This document shows positions 17,208-26,661 of a stretch of 50,977 nucleotides of DNA, one piece after another; position 1 is the stretch's first letter, and each line of letters opens with the position of its first letter. The notes beneath the pieces are model-generated. The model saw nothing but the letters and a program-made list of their open reading frames with translations, was not told the DNA's origin and did not search any database. A program made the translations under genes and the position numbers. Source of the stretch: an uncultured bacterium. GTDB taxonomy: Bacteria; Cyanobacteriota; Vampirovibrionia; Gastranaerophilales; Gastranaerophilaceae. The stretch covers positions 1 to 50,977 of the forward strand of contig CASEDF010000009.1 in assembly GCA_949286705.1 (NCBI GenBank). The letters are read 5' to 3'.

Positions 17208-17600
17208 AAACGCAAAGTATTTAAATAACACATAAGTTATGACAGATACCAGAAATATTGAGATAAATTGGGCAATATAGGCGTTTTTAAACACGAATTT
17301 CATCAACAATTCAAGGATAACCGCATTTACAAGATAGCTAACAAGCCATGTAGTGCAGCATTTGAGGTATTCTTTAACATAATTACCTTTAGTACAAAAA
17401 ACAAAAAATTTCTGATTAAGATAAGAAAAAATTGACGAAATTCCCCACTGGAGCGCGACACAAACCTGGTAATAAGCTTCACCGATTAAAAAAAGAGCGG
17501 CAGCGAATATAACATAAGAAATCGCTGCATTCAAAGCGCCAATAATTAAAAATCTTATCTTATCATCAATTTTGCACCACAAAGAAAATAAATTTTTCAT
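17193..17600 (-). CDS. GtrA-like four-helix membrane protein
   Basis: The 135 residues have four transmembrane helices (about 15-37, 45-62, 78-98, 108-128) and the GtrA opening KIRFLIIGALNAAISYVIF. GtrA proteins are thought to flip lipid-linked sugars across the membrane in cell-surface glycan pathways. The start overlaps the gatD stop as TAATG, so translation is coupled. The usual partner, a GtrB-type glycosyltransferase, is not beside it. Pairing with gatD suggests a wall- or surface-linked role, but this is inference. Confidence 0.85.
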   Translation of the reverse strand: MKNLFSLWCKIDDKIRFLIIGALNAAISYVIFAAALFLIGEAYYQVCVALQWGISSIFSYLNQKFFVFCTKGNYVKEYLKCCTTWLVSYLVNAVILELLMKFVFKNAYIAQFISIFLVSVITYVLFKYFAFKKPS

Positions 17601-18334
17601 TAATAAGCCTTATCTACAAGCATTTGATGCGCTTTATTTTCGATAGTATCATCGAGCTTTGACAATTTAATTTTTTCGCCGTAGCGTTTTTCAAGCGCAA
17701 GCTCTATTAAAAAATCTGCAAAATGCGGATTTTTAGGCAAAAACGAACCGTGCAGATAAGTTCCGAAAACATTTTTATAATATGCCCCCTCGGTTTTATC
17801 TTTGCCGTTGTTGCCGTTTCCTGTTGTAACAACAGCAAGCGGTTTTGTGTCACCTTGAAGATAAGTTAAACCGCTGTGGTTTTCAAAGCCTACAAGGGTT
17901 TCCGGAGCTACAAGATCTGTCTTTGCCGTAACGTTGCCGATAAATCGCTTTTTACCTGCAACCGTATATGCATCCAATAAAGAAATCCCCTTTAATTTTT
18001 CACCGTCAAACGGCTGATAGTAATGTCCCAGAAGCTGATAACCGCCGCAGATTCCCAAAAACACCGAACCACTGTCACGCTGAGTAAGCAAATTTTCTTT
18101 ATTTTTATAAAGTTCTCTTGCAACATCCTGCTGCTGCTTATCCTGACCGCCGCCTATAAAATACAGGTCATGATCACTTATGGGATCGCCTATATCTATT
18201 TCATCGAATTCGATCTCAATTCCGCGCCATTCGCAGCGTTTTTTAAGCGTAATAACATTTCCGATATCGCCGTATAGATTGAGGAATTTCGGATAAAGAT
18301 GTGCTATGGATATTTTTAAATTTTTAGCTTCCAT
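17600..18334 (-). CDS. gatD: GatD-like glutamine amidotransferase (lipid II amidation)
   Basis: The 244-residue product is a class I-like amidotransferase of the CobB/CobQ type: LGICGGYQLLGHYY holds the nucleophile Cys and GTYLHGSFLP the catalytic His. Short members of this type are GatD, which with MurT turns D-Glu of lipid II into D-isoGln. The ATG at 18334 is six bases after TATAAT and lacks a ribosome-binding site, so I prefer it to the longer TTG start at 18352, which would lie upstream of the -10 box. MurT is not adjacent, which is unusual; a gtrA-like gene takes its place downstream. Confidence 0.82.
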   Translation of the reverse strand: MEAKNLKISIAHLYPKFLNLYGDIGNVITLKKRCEWRGIEIEFDEIDIGDPISDHDLYFIGGGQDKQQQDVARELYKNKENLLTQRDSGSVFLGICGGYQLLGHYYQPFDGEKLKGISLLDAYTVAGKKRFIGNVTAKTDLVAPETLVGFENHSGLTYLQGDTKPLAVVTTGNGNNGKDKTEGAYYKNVFGTYLHGSFLPKNPHFADFLIELALEKRYGEKIKLSKLDDTIENKAHQMLVDKAY

Positions 18335-18340
18335 AATTTT

Positions 18341-18372
18341 ATTATATAACAAAAGCAGCTTTATGTTATAAT
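18341..18372. promoter_or_regulatory. Divergent leaderless promoters of gatD and tatD
   Basis: Two perfect TATAAT boxes lie back to back: 18346-18341 on the minus strand, six bases before the gatD ATG, and 18367-18372 on the plus strand, six bases before the tatD ATG. The plus box carries an extended -10 (TGTTATAAT). The whole region between the two start codons is only 44 bases, so the promoters must overlap and may compete. Confidence 0.65.
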
Positions 18373-18378
18373 TTGCTT

Positions 18379-19140
18379 ATGACGAACTACTTAATTGATA
18401 CCCACGCGCATATTGATATGCTTGAAGATATGGAAGGAGCCGTTAAAAAAGCTGCTGACAGTGGTGTGAATAAGATTATTCTGCCCTGCGCATACCCGAA
18501 AGATCTTGAAAAAATTTACGAAATCTCAGAGAAATATCCTTACGTATACGGGCTTTTAGGAGTTCATCCAACAGAAGCCAAAGACTGGGATAATACAATT
18601 ATTGATAAAATTAAAACTCTTGCAAAATCTCCCAAAATCATCGGTATAGGTGAAATAGGGCTGGATTATTACTGGGATAAAAGTTTTAACGATATCCAAA
18701 AAGATATTTTTATAAAACAAATTAAACTTGCAAATGAATTAAATCTTCCGATATGCGTTCACGACAGAGAAGCGCATAAAGATACATTTGATATTTTAAA
18801 AGAGTATAATCAAAATTCCAACGTAGTAATGCACTGTTTTTCAGGAAGCGTTGAATTCGCGCGAGAATGTGTAAAACAAGGCTGGTACCTCGCACTCGGC
18901 GGAGTGGTAACATTTAAAAATGCAATAAAAATGAAAGAAGTTGCAAAAGATATACCGCTTGATAAATTGCTTTTGGAAACCGATTCGCCCTACTTGACAC
19001 CGGTTCCGTACAGAGGAAAAGAAAATCAGCCGGCTTACGTCAAATACGTTGCCGGAGAAATCGCTAAACTTCGCGGAATAACTTTTGACGAAATAGCAGA
19101 TATAACAACGCGCAATGCCGAAAAGGTTTATAAAATATGA
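18379..19140 (+). CDS. tatD: TatD family metal-dependent DNase
   Basis: TatD enzymes are TIM-barrel, two-metal 3'-5' nucleases with a role in DNA and RNA turnover. The 253 residues show the metal motif DTHAHID near the N-terminus, GIGEIGLDYYW (metal ligand Glu), PICVHDREAH, MHCFSG and LLETDSPYLTP near the C-terminus, all family hallmarks. The ATG at 18379 sits six bases after an extended TATAAT, so it is probably leaderless; a TTG two codons earlier is less likely. The tlyA start overlaps its stop by four bases. Confidence 0.93.
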   Translation: MTNYLIDTHAHIDMLEDMEGAVKKAADSGVNKIILPCAYPKDLEKIYEISEKYPYVYGLLGVHPTEAKDWDNTIIDKIKTLAKSPKIIGIGEIGLDYYWDKSFNDIQKDIFIKQIKLANELNLPICVHDREAHKDTFDILKEYNQNSNVVMHCFSGSVEFARECVKQGWYLALGGVVTFKNAIKMKEVAKDIPLDKLLLETDSPYLTPVPYRGKENQPAYVKYVAGEIAKLRGITFDEIADITTRNAEKVYKI

Positions 19141-19946
19141 AAAAAGAACGCTTGGACAAATACCTTACGGATTTAGGTTATTTTGACACAAAAAGCAAAG
19201 CCTCGGCCGCAATTCTTGCGGGTCAGGTAAAAATTGATGACGAATACATTACAAAAGCAGGTTTTCAAATTAATATTGAAAAAGAACACGAAATCACGGT
19301 CAAATCAATGCCATATGTATCGCGCGGAGGATTTAAACTAAAAAAAGCGCTTGATACATTTCCTGTAAAGGTCGAAGACAGGATTTGCCTTGATGCCGGA
19401 GCCTCAACCGGCGGATTTACGGATTGTCTTTTGCAAAACGGAGCAAAATTTGTTTATGCTGCAGATGTCGGATACGGTCAACTGGATTGGAAAATCCGCT
19501 CCGATAAAAGAGTTAAAACAATAGAAAAAACTAATCTCAAAATTTGTTCGTATTCGGATATTTATGATGAAAACGACCCTCCTGCGGATCTTCTGGTCAG
19601 CGATTTGTCATTTATTTCGCTCACTAAAGTTTTGCCAAACCTGAAAAAACTTCTGTCGCCCGATTTTCACGAAATGATTTGTCTTATAAAACCGCAATTT
19701 GAAGCCGGAAAAGAAAATGTTGAAAAGGGCGGAGTCGTAAAAGACAAAAAAGTCCACACTGGCGTAATCAAAAACGTAATTGACTGCGCAACCGGCTTGG
19801 GATATTCAGTAAAAGGTCTGACATACTCATCTATCAAAGGACCTTCCGGCAATATTGAATATCTTTTGTGGATTTCGACAACACCGGATCGATTTGATTA
19901 TAATATTCAACAAATTACAGACGATGCATTTCAGAACTTAAATTAA
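19137..19946 (+). CDS. tlyA: TlyA family rRNA 2'-O-methyltransferase
   Basis: TlyA methylates ribose 2'-O positions in rRNA (16S and/or 23S, depending on type). The 269 residues have an N-terminal S4 RNA-binding domain (about 1-60; RLDKYLTDLGYFDTKSKA) and an FtsJ-type methyltransferase domain. The SAM site is LDAGASTGGFTDCLLQ (about 86-101), and the catalytic region includes VSDLSFISL and LIKPQFEAG. The N-terminus begins RLDKYL directly, as in the longer TlyA type II. The start overlaps the tatD stop (ATGA), so they are co-translated. Its stop codon abuts the stop of the convergent gene at 19947 with no gap. Confidence 0.93.
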   Translation: MKKERLDKYLTDLGYFDTKSKASAAILAGQVKIDDEYITKAGFQINIEKEHEITVKSMPYVSRGGFKLKKALDTFPVKVEDRICLDAGASTGGFTDCLLQNGAKFVYAADVGYGQLDWKIRSDKRVKTIEKTNLKICSYSDIYDENDPPADLLVSDLSFISLTKVLPNLKKLLSPDFHEMICLIKPQFEAGKENVEKGGVVKDKKVHTGVIKNVIDCATGLGYSVKGLTYSSIKGPSGNIEYLLWISTTPDRFDYNIQQITDDAFQNLN

Positions 19947-20369
19947 TCACAAATTAGTTTTAATTGCCACGGGTCTTACGGAATTATTCAAATCAATATA
20001 ACGGAAAATATTCAGCACAATCCCCGGCTGGAAATAATAAACATTATTCGTAGGAGTTATCCTCAATAAAGAAGTCTTGTTGTCAAACTTCACGACAGAT
20101 GCCAAAAATTCTTTGTTCACCGCATTAAAAAGCACATACCCCGTTTTGGATTGAATTTCGTCAATTGTAAAACGGTTAGCGTTAATGCTTGCGATTGTAA
20201 GATAAAAAAGATTTTCCGCGTTCATATTAAAAACACGGGTACATTCTTCAAACGGAACATTTTGAACCGTCACAAGAGTGCTTAAGCTTACCGGCGGAGT
20301 TTGAGCTTGCACTCCTGACGGAATAAACATCAATATGAAAATAATCAATAATTTCACTATTCTTGCCAA
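19947..20369 (-). CDS. Small secreted protein of unknown function
   Basis: The 140-residue product starts with a clear signal peptide (MARIVKLLIIFILMFIPSGVQA, given in short as residues 1-22, cut after AQ). The mature part contains one Cys and a beta-rich pattern; it reads like a small periplasmic domain (FTIDEIQSKTGYVLFNAVNK). I recognise no family. The start overlaps the 3' end of polA by 13 bases, so it is the last gene of the tig-clpP-clpX-polA run. Confidence 0.7.
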   Translation of the reverse strand: MARIVKLLIIFILMFIPSGVQAQTPPVSLSTLVTVQNVPFEECTRVFNMNAENLFYLTIASINANRFTIDEIQSKTGYVLFNAVNKEFLASVVKFDNKTSLLRITPTNNVYYFQPGIVLNIFRYIDLNNSVRPVAIKTNL

Positions 20370-23212
20370 GTTTCACCTACGCTAATATCTATTATCAACG
20401 GTACCGATAACGGCTGATTTAATTCCATTGCCTCACGAACCAAATTTTGAACGATTTCAAGCTCGTCTTTATAAACTTCCAGAACAAGTTCATCATGGAC
20501 TTGAATTATAAGTTTGGATTTAAGATTATTTGCGCACATTTTTCTTTCCAGATCAACCATTGCCAATTTTATTAAATCAGCGGCCGTTCCCTGCATAGGA
20601 TGATTAATTGCCGCACGCTTGGCAAAATCTCTTACCATTCCGTTAGAACTGTTCAATTCACTTGAAAGATATCGCTTTCTGCCAAATATAGTTTCGACAT
20701 ACCCCTGCTCTGAAACCTTTTGAACCATAGCTTCCATATATTTTTTAACTTTCGGATATGTTGCAAAATATCTGCTGATAAAATTTTCCGCATCGGAAAT
20801 ATCTATATTTAAAGCCTTTGCAAGACCATATTTGCTTTGACCGTATACTATCCCGAAGTTAACAGCCTTGGACTTATAACGCATTTCCTTCGTAACTTTA
20901 TCTAAGGGCACATCAAAAACTTTTGAAGCCGTAACTTTATGAACATCTTCTCCGGATTTAAAGGCTTCAATTAAATGTTCATCACCTGAAACATGCGCAA
21001 GAAGTCTGAGTTCAATCTGAGAATAATCTGCAGAAAGAATCAGCGCATTTTTTCTGTCTTTAGGAATAAAAGCTTTCCTGATTTTATTGCCTTCTTCCGT
21101 TCTTACAGGAATATTCTGCAAATTAGGCTTTGAAGAAGATAATCTGCCCGTAGCCGTTGTGGTTTGATTATAAGTTGTATGAATACGACCGTCTACCGGA
21201 CTTATTAATTCGGGCAATGCATCCGTATAAGTCGATTTTAATTTTGCATATTTTCTTGATTCCAAAATAAGTTTTGCAATTTCATGTTCCTGCGCCAATT
21301 CTTCCAGAACTGCTGCGCTTGTTGAATATTTTGTTTTAGTACGTTTTTTTGACGGCGTTATTTGCAATTTGTCAAATAAAATTTCCGATACCTGCTTAGG
21401 CGATGCGACATTAAAAGCCTGACCTGCTATTTTATATATTTTAAATTCAGTTGACCTTAAAAGATCTGCCATAGTCCTTGATAATTGATTCAAATAGTCT
21501 ACATCTATTGAAATCCCAGCATATTCCATGTTAGCAAGAACTACAGCCAAAGGAACTTCAATTTCGTAAAGCAATTTTAATTCTTTATCATCAAGTCTGT
21601 TTATCCAGAATTTTGTTAATTCAAAAACTGTAGCAAGTACATCAGAAATAAATGTTAATGCATTATCTATTGATACATTTAAAATTGTAGTGTTTGTTTT
21701 AACAACTCTTGAAATCGGTGCAATATCACTCATTACATGTTCAACATTTTCTATAGCCTGAACGTCCAGAGCATGAGCTCTGCTTGAATCTTTAACATAA
21801 CTTGCAAGCAAAGTATCAAATATTATTCCTTTTACATCTATTCCCTGAGTCAGCAAAAAATTATGTTCTGTTTTAGCATCATGAGTAATCTTTTTAATAT
21901 TTGAATCTTCGAGCACCGGTCTTAACAAAGAAATTACATCTTCCTGCTTTAACTGATTTTCAAGATAATGAGCAATCGGAATATAAAAAGTTTTGGTAAT
22001 ATTTCCTTTATCTTCAAAAATAACTCTATCATCAGCACTGAAATTATCATTATAGCCGATAGCAATGCCGTAAAGTTTTCCGCTGACCGCACTTTTAATA
22101 TCACCTTCAGTCCTAAACGTTATAACGGATTTTGTCTTTAAAACATTAACAAGCTCGGACAAATCAGAAAAATCCGTAATTAATTTGGCATCAAAATCAA
22201 TACTGATTTTGTTGATTTCAGCTTTCACGGCTTCAGCAAACAACCCAAGCTGTTTTTGTCCTGATTGAGGCATTAACATTTCTGTCTCAGGACGCAACCC
22301 CATTTTTGCATCCTTATCAAAAGATGAAAGAATAGAATCAATATTTTTTAAAAAGCTGAAAAACTGCAATTTTTTAAGAAAAGCAGTAACTTTTACGAGA
22401 TCCGGCAATTCAATTTTTGCGCTTGCAAAATCAAAATCAATATCCAGATCTCTCACAATTGTTGCCAAAAAATAACTTAATTTAGCGACTTCAACACCGG
22501 AACAAAAACAATTTTTAATATTTTTTTCTTCAATTTCCTCGCAATGATCAATAATATTCTGCAAATGTCCGTATCTGTTAAGCAATTTTATTGCACTTTT
22601 ATCGCCAATACCTTTTATTCCTGGGATATTATCCGATGAATCACCGCGCAAAGCCTTATAATCAACAACTTGATCGGGATAAACGCCGAGTTTTTCATGC
22701 ACCATATTCCAGTCAAACTCTTTCAACTCACCCTTTGCCGGAATAATAACTTTTACACAGCCGTCTTTGTCTACAAGCTGAAAAGAATCCTGATCACCTG
22801 TTAAAATTAAAACTTTATGCCCTGCGTCACAAGCCTGTTTTGAAATAGTACCGATAACATCATCCGCTTCATATCCCTGTTTGGTATAAATCGGAATATT
22901 AAAAGCATCCAGACCTTCATATATCAAATCCATTTGAACACGCATGGCATCCGGCATAGCTTCACGATTAGCCTTGTAGTCAGGATATTTTTCAACACGA
23001 AAAGTGTCATGGCTTACATCAAACGCCACGCAAATGGCGTCCGGCTTAAAAGTTTTATTTTTTAAAAGATCAAATATAGCTTTAAAAAAACCAAAAACAG
23101 CCCATGTGGGTGTGCCGCCCGACGTTTTCATATTTGTACGTTCAAGCGCAAAAAACTGTCTGAATGCTAAGGCATGACCGTCTATCAGAATTAAAGTTTT
23201 TTGATTTTCCAT
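20357..23212 (-). CDS. polA: DNA polymerase I
   Basis: PolA fills gaps and removes RNA primers. The 951 residues contain the 5' nuclease (about 1-290; DGHALAFRQFF, YEADDVIGT and the GDSSDNIPGIKGIG helix-hairpin-helix region), a 3'-5' exonuclease-like domain (about 340-530), and the polymerase domain with motif A DYSQIELR, motif B RYKSKAVNFGIVYGQSKYG and motif C VHDELVLEV. In the exonuclease domain the DxE motif reads FRTEGD, so one metal-binding Asp is missing, and the later NLKYD-type motif reads HDAKTEHN. Proofreading is therefore probably lost. AAGGGA precedes the start. It follows clpX by 18 bases. Confidence 0.96.
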   Translation of the reverse strand: MENQKTLILIDGHALAFRQFFALERTNMKTSGGTPTWAVFGFFKAIFDLLKNKTFKPDAICVAFDVSHDTFRVEKYPDYKANREAMPDAMRVQMDLIYEGLDAFNIPIYTKQGYEADDVIGTISKQACDAGHKVLILTGDQDSFQLVDKDGCVKVIIPAKGELKEFDWNMVHEKLGVYPDQVVDYKALRGDSSDNIPGIKGIGDKSAIKLLNRYGHLQNIIDHCEEIEEKNIKNCFCSGVEVAKLSYFLATIVRDLDIDFDFASAKIELPDLVKVTAFLKKLQFFSFLKNIDSILSSFDKDAKMGLRPETEMLMPQSGQKQLGLFAEAVKAEINKISIDFDAKLITDFSDLSELVNVLKTKSVITFRTEGDIKSAVSGKLYGIAIGYNDNFSADDRVIFEDKGNITKTFYIPIAHYLENQLKQEDVISLLRPVLEDSNIKKITHDAKTEHNFLLTQGIDVKGIIFDTLLASYVKDSSRAHALDVQAIENVEHVMSDIAPISRVVKTNTTILNVSIDNALTFISDVLATVFELTKFWINRLDDKELKLLYEIEVPLAVVLANMEYAGISIDVDYLNQLSRTMADLLRSTEFKIYKIAGQAFNVASPKQVSEILFDKLQITPSKKRTKTKYSTSAAVLEELAQEHEIAKLILESRKYAKLKSTYTDALPELISPVDGRIHTTYNQTTTATGRLSSSKPNLQNIPVRTEEGNKIRKAFIPKDRKNALILSADYSQIELRLLAHVSGDEHLIEAFKSGEDVHKVTASKVFDVPLDKVTKEMRYKSKAVNFGIVYGQSKYGLAKALNIDISDAENFISRYFATYPKVKKYMEAMVQKVSEQGYVETIFGRKRYLSSELNSSNGMVRDFAKRAAINHPMQGTAADLIKLAMVDLERKMCANNLKSKLIIQVHDELVLEVYKDELEIVQNLVREAMELNQPLSVPLIIDISVGETWQE

Positions 23213-23230
23213 ACACTATCCCTTAAAGAA

Positions 23231-24541
23231 CTAAGCAATAATTTCTTCTGTGCCGTCATTTCTTTTTGTCGGCAGCTGAATTAATTCTGCTGAATTTCTA
23301 TTTTTTACGGCATCCGCTGTTACGACATATTTTTCCATATTTTCTTTAGTCGGAACATCATACATTACATCCAGCATAATTTCTTCAACAATAGATCTCA
23401 ATGCTCTTGCGCCGGTTTTACGTTTCATAGCTTCCTGAGCTATCAAATCAATTGCTTCCGGTTCGAATTCCAAATCAACACCGTCCATTTTCAACAGACA
23501 CTGATATTGTTTAACAATTGCATTTTTAGGCTCAGTTAAAATCATTTTTAACGTCTTCTCATTCAATTGATCCAATACGGCATAAGTCGGAATACGACCG
23601 ATAAATTCAGGGATTAAACCAAATTTCAACAAATCCTCAGGCTGAAGCTTTTTAAGCAGTTTATTTGCATTCGCTTCTTTTTCAGCCTGTGACATAGGAG
23701 CTTTTGCGCCAAAACCTACAGTATTGCCTTCACCTGCGCGTCGTTCAACTATTTTTTCCAATCCGACAAAAGCACCGCCGACTATGAATAATATATTACT
23801 TGTATCAATTTCAATAAACTCCTGATGCGGATGTTTTCTGCCGCCTTGAGGAGGAACATGGGCAACAGTACCCTCAATCATTTTCAACAAAGCCTGCTGA
23901 ACACCTTCACCGGAAACATCACGGGTTATTGATGTATTTTCGGATTTTCTTGAAATTTTATCAATTTCATCAATATAAATAATGCCGCGCTCAGCCTTTG
24001 CCGCATCAAATTCTGCATTTTGATACAAGCGCAAAAGAATATTCTCAACGTCATCACCTACATAACCGGCTTCGGTCAAAGTTGTTGCATCTGCGACTGC
24101 AAACGGAACATCAAGCATTTTTGCAAGCGTCTGAGCCAGCAAAGTTTTACCTGAACCTGTCGGACCTACAAGAAGAATATTCGACTTTTGAATTTCAACA
24201 TCATCTTTTGAATTAGCCGATTTGTTGTGTTTTAAACGCTTATAATGATTATAAACAGCGACGGACAGAACTTTTTTAGCCTCATCCTGACCTACGATAT
24301 ACTGATCCAGATAATCTTTGATTTCATGAGGTTTCGGTATGGGTTTTTCAGCGACAACCTCATCACCGCCGGAATTTTCTTTGTCTTTTGACTCGAAAAA
24401 TTCCTCGTCCAAAATCTCATTACAAAGTTCCACACATTCATCACAGATGTAAACCTCGGGACCCGCAATTAACTTTTTAACCTGGTCCTGTGATTTACCG
24501 CAAAATGAACATTTAAGTCTGCTGTCATCATGTTTTGGCAT
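23231..24541 (-). CDS. clpX: ClpX, ATP-binding subunit of the ClpXP protease
   Basis: ClpX unfolds proteins and feeds them to ClpP. The 436 residues have the N-terminal zinc-binding domain (CSFCGK and CDECVELC, four Cys), Walker A GPTGSGKT, pore loop GYVG, Walker [10 protein letters not shown], an IGF-like ClpP-contact region (NTVGFGAK) and the sensor 2 GARALRS. CGGAG precedes the start. It lies 17 bases after clpP. Confidence 0.97.
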   Translation of the reverse strand: MPKHDDSRLKCSFCGKSQDQVKKLIAGPEVYICDECVELCNEILDEEFFESKDKENSGGDEVVAEKPIPKPHEIKDYLDQYIVGQDEAKKVLSVAVYNHYKRLKHNKSANSKDDVEIQKSNILLVGPTGSGKTLLAQTLAKMLDVPFAVADATTLTEAGYVGDDVENILLRLYQNAEFDAAKAERGIIYIDEIDKISRKSENTSITRDVSGEGVQQALLKMIEGTVAHVPPQGGRKHPHQEFIEIDTSNILFIVGGAFVGLEKIVERRAGEGNTVGFGAKAPMSQAEKEANANKLLKKLQPEDLLKFGLIPEFIGRIPTYAVLDQLNEKTLKMILTEPKNAIVKQYQCLLKMDGVDLEFEPEAIDLIAQEAMKRKTGARALRSIVEEIMLDVMYDVPTKENMEKYVVTADAVKNRNSAELIQLPTKRNDGTEEIIA

Positions 24542-24558
24542 TATTTATAATCTCCGAA

Positions 24559-25152
24559 TTAACCTTTAACAACATCTCTTGATACGACTTTATCAATCAT
24601 GCCGTATTCAAGGGCTTCCTGAGGTGTCATAATATAATCACGATCAGTATCTTTTTCTATTTTTTTCAAAGATTGACCGGTATTATTAGCAAGAATTTCA
24701 TTCAAACTTTTCTTAATTCTTACAATTTCAGCTGCCTGAATTTCGATATCTGTTGCCTGACCCTGCGCACCGCCGAGAGGCTGGTGAATCAAGACTCTTG
24801 AATGCGGCAGTGCCATTCTTTTACCTTTAGTACCGGCAGCAAGCAAAAATGCACCCATAGATGCTGCCTGTCCCAGACAAATAGTTGAAACATCAGCTCT
24901 GATATGCTGCATTGTATCATAAATTGCGAAACCTGCCGTAACACTTCCGCCCGGGCTGTTGATATATAACATAATATCTTTTTCGGGATTTTCACTGTCC
25001 AGCAAAAGCATTTGTGCAACAACCAGATTGGCGACCATATCATCAATAGGGGTTCCCAAAAAGATAATTCTCTCTCTTAATAGTCTGGAGAATATATCAA
25101 AGGAACGCTCGCCGCGGCTTGATTGTTCAATTACAACAGGTACAAAACTCAT
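24559..25152 (-). CDS. clpP: ClpP, proteolytic subunit of the Clp protease
   Basis: ClpP is the serine peptidase barrel of Clp. The 197 residues start [21 protein letters not shown], as in canonical ClpP1, and contain the catalytic Ser in GQAASMGAF and His in [10 protein letters not shown], with the Asp further on in the TDRDYIM region. It is in the order tig-clpP-clpX, common across bacteria, with 35 bases from tig. Confidence 0.97.
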   Translation of the reverse strand: MSFVPVVIEQSSRGERSFDIFSRLLRERIIFLGTPIDDMVANLVVAQMLLLDSENPEKDIMLYINSPGGSVTAGFAIYDTMQHIRADVSTICLGQAASMGAFLLAAGTKGKRMALPHSRVLIHQPLGGAQGQATDIEIQAAEIVRIKKSLNEILANNTGQSLKKIEKDTDRDYIMTPQEALEYGMIDKVVSRDVVKG

Positions 25153-25187
25153 GATTTAATTTCCTTTCTTATATTATAACTTTATAA

Positions 25188-26513
25188 TTATTTTGATTCA
25201 ACCTTTTGTTTTTTAGGGGGAACAATTTCTACAGTGTTATTTGAAACGAGAAAATCTCTGACTTTATCATTCAACGCCTGCTGAGAAATTGAACCGAGCA
25301 TTTCGGGATTTTGACCGATTTGCTTTAAAACATCTTGCTGCTGCAACCCGTACATTGCAGACAACTGAGCAAATTTTTGTTCCAAATCCTTGGGTTCAAG
25401 CTTAATATTTTCTTCTTTAGCGATTTTATCAATTACCAAAGAATTCTTAATTCTATGTTCGGCATCTGTTTTCAAAGTTTCTTCCAAATGGTCAACGCCG
25501 CCTTGAGATTTTACCAGAGTTTCCCAGTCAATCCCCTGATAAGCAAGTCTTTGCTTATAATCTGCCTTCAAAGATTCAACCTCGCGTGAAATCATACTTT
25601 CAGGGATATCAACTTTTGCAGCTTCAATAACAGTTTTGAAAAGCTCATTTTCTGTATTTTGTTTATTTGTTCTTTCTCTTTGAGATTCCAGATATTTTTT
25701 AACATCGGCTTTTAAATCATCCACAGTTTTAAACGGACCGACTTTTTGTGCGAATTCATCATTCAACTCCGGCAAAATTCTTTCTTTTATTTCATGAATC
25801 TTGATTTTGAAAACAGCCGGCTGACCTTTTAATTTTTCGTCATGATATTCTTCCGGGAATGTAACATTTATTTCAAACTCGTCATTAACATTTTTACCGA
25901 CAATTTGTTCTGCAAAGCCGGGGATGAAGTTTGAGTGCCCCAAATCTAACGGATAATTTTTACCTTCACCGCCTGCGATTTTTTCACCGTTAACGAAGCC
26001 TTCAAAATCAATAACAGCAGTATCTGTATCTTTAGCGGGTCTATCCACAACCAGCTCAAGTGTGGCATGTTGATTCAAAAGATTATCAAGAGATTTTTGT
26101 TCAGCGTCATCAGCAATTGGAGAATCTTCGACTTTCAAATTCAAGCCTTTGTATTCGCCCAATGTAACCTCAGGACGTGTCTCGACTTTTACGCTTACAG
26201 TTAAGTCCTTGCCGACTTCAAAATCATACGAAGTAATTGAAGGCTGAGTAATAACATCCAGCTTATTCTCCTGAATTGCTTGAGAAATTGTTTTAGGCAT
26301 CAAACTTTCAATTGCTTCGATTTTAATTCTTTCCGTACCTACATGTTTTTCAACAATAGCACGCGGGGCTTTGCCTTTTCTAAAACCGTCTATATTAACA
26401 TACTGCGAAATTTTTGCAGCAGCTTTATTATAAGCATCAGCAGCTTCTTTTGCCGGTATCACGATATCCAAATCAACTACATTATCTTTTCCGTTTTTCA
26501 AAGTAACTTTCAT
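25188..26513 (-). CDS. tig: Trigger factor
   Basis: Trigger factor is the ribosome-bound chaperone and peptidyl-prolyl isomerase. The 441 residues show the ribosome-binding domain (about 1-110; GFRKGKAPRAIVEKHVG is the signature loop), an FKBP-type PPIase domain (about 150-235; DFEGFVNGEKIAGG and FIPGFAEQIVG) and the C-terminal chaperone arms. It heads the cluster tig-clpP-clpX-polA. AAGGAAAGAG precedes the ATG. A TATAAT at 26554-26549 is the likely -10 box. Confidence 0.97.
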   Translation of the reverse strand: MKVTLKNGKDNVVDLDIVIPAKEAADAYNKAAAKISQYVNIDGFRKGKAPRAIVEKHVGTERIKIEAIESLMPKTISQAIQENKLDVITQPSITSYDFEVGKDLTVSVKVETRPEVTLGEYKGLNLKVEDSPIADDAEQKSLDNLLNQHATLELVVDRPAKDTDTAVIDFEGFVNGEKIAGGEGKNYPLDLGHSNFIPGFAEQIVGKNVNDEFEINVTFPEEYHDEKLKGQPAVFKIKIHEIKERILPELNDEFAQKVGPFKTVDDLKADVKKYLESQRERTNKQNTENELFKTVIEAAKVDIPESMISREVESLKADYKQRLAYQGIDWETLVKSQGGVDHLEETLKTDAEHRIKNSLVIDKIAKEENIKLEPKDLEQKFAQLSAMYGLQQQDVLKQIGQNPEMLGSISQQALNDKVRDFLVSNNTVEIVPPKKQKVESK

Positions 26514-26548
26514 TTATCTCTTTCCTTTATATAACTACATCTTTAAAA

Positions 26549-26554
26549 ATTATA
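26549..26554 (-). promoter_or_regulatory. -10 box of the tig-clpP-clpX-polA cluster
   Basis: TATAAT on the minus strand, 35 bases before the tig ATG. This leaves a leader of about 30 bases that holds a normal ribosome-binding site, unlike the leaderless promoters elsewhere in the window. I see no convincing -35 box. Confidence 0.4.
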
Positions 26555-26648
26555 CATCAAAAAAGATTAAGTGCAAGTCATTCAAAGGGATGAAATAGAA
26601 TGTTCACAAGGCAAAATGACAAAAAGGCACATAACATGAATTTTATGT

Positions 26649-26654
26649 TACAAT
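26649..26654 (+). promoter_or_regulatory. Extended -10 box of the acyltransferase gene, leaderless
   Basis: TGTTACAAT: TG one base before TACAAT, ending seven bases before the ATG at 26662. No ribosome-binding site lies between. Confidence 0.5.
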
Positions 26655-26661
26655 ATGCTGT

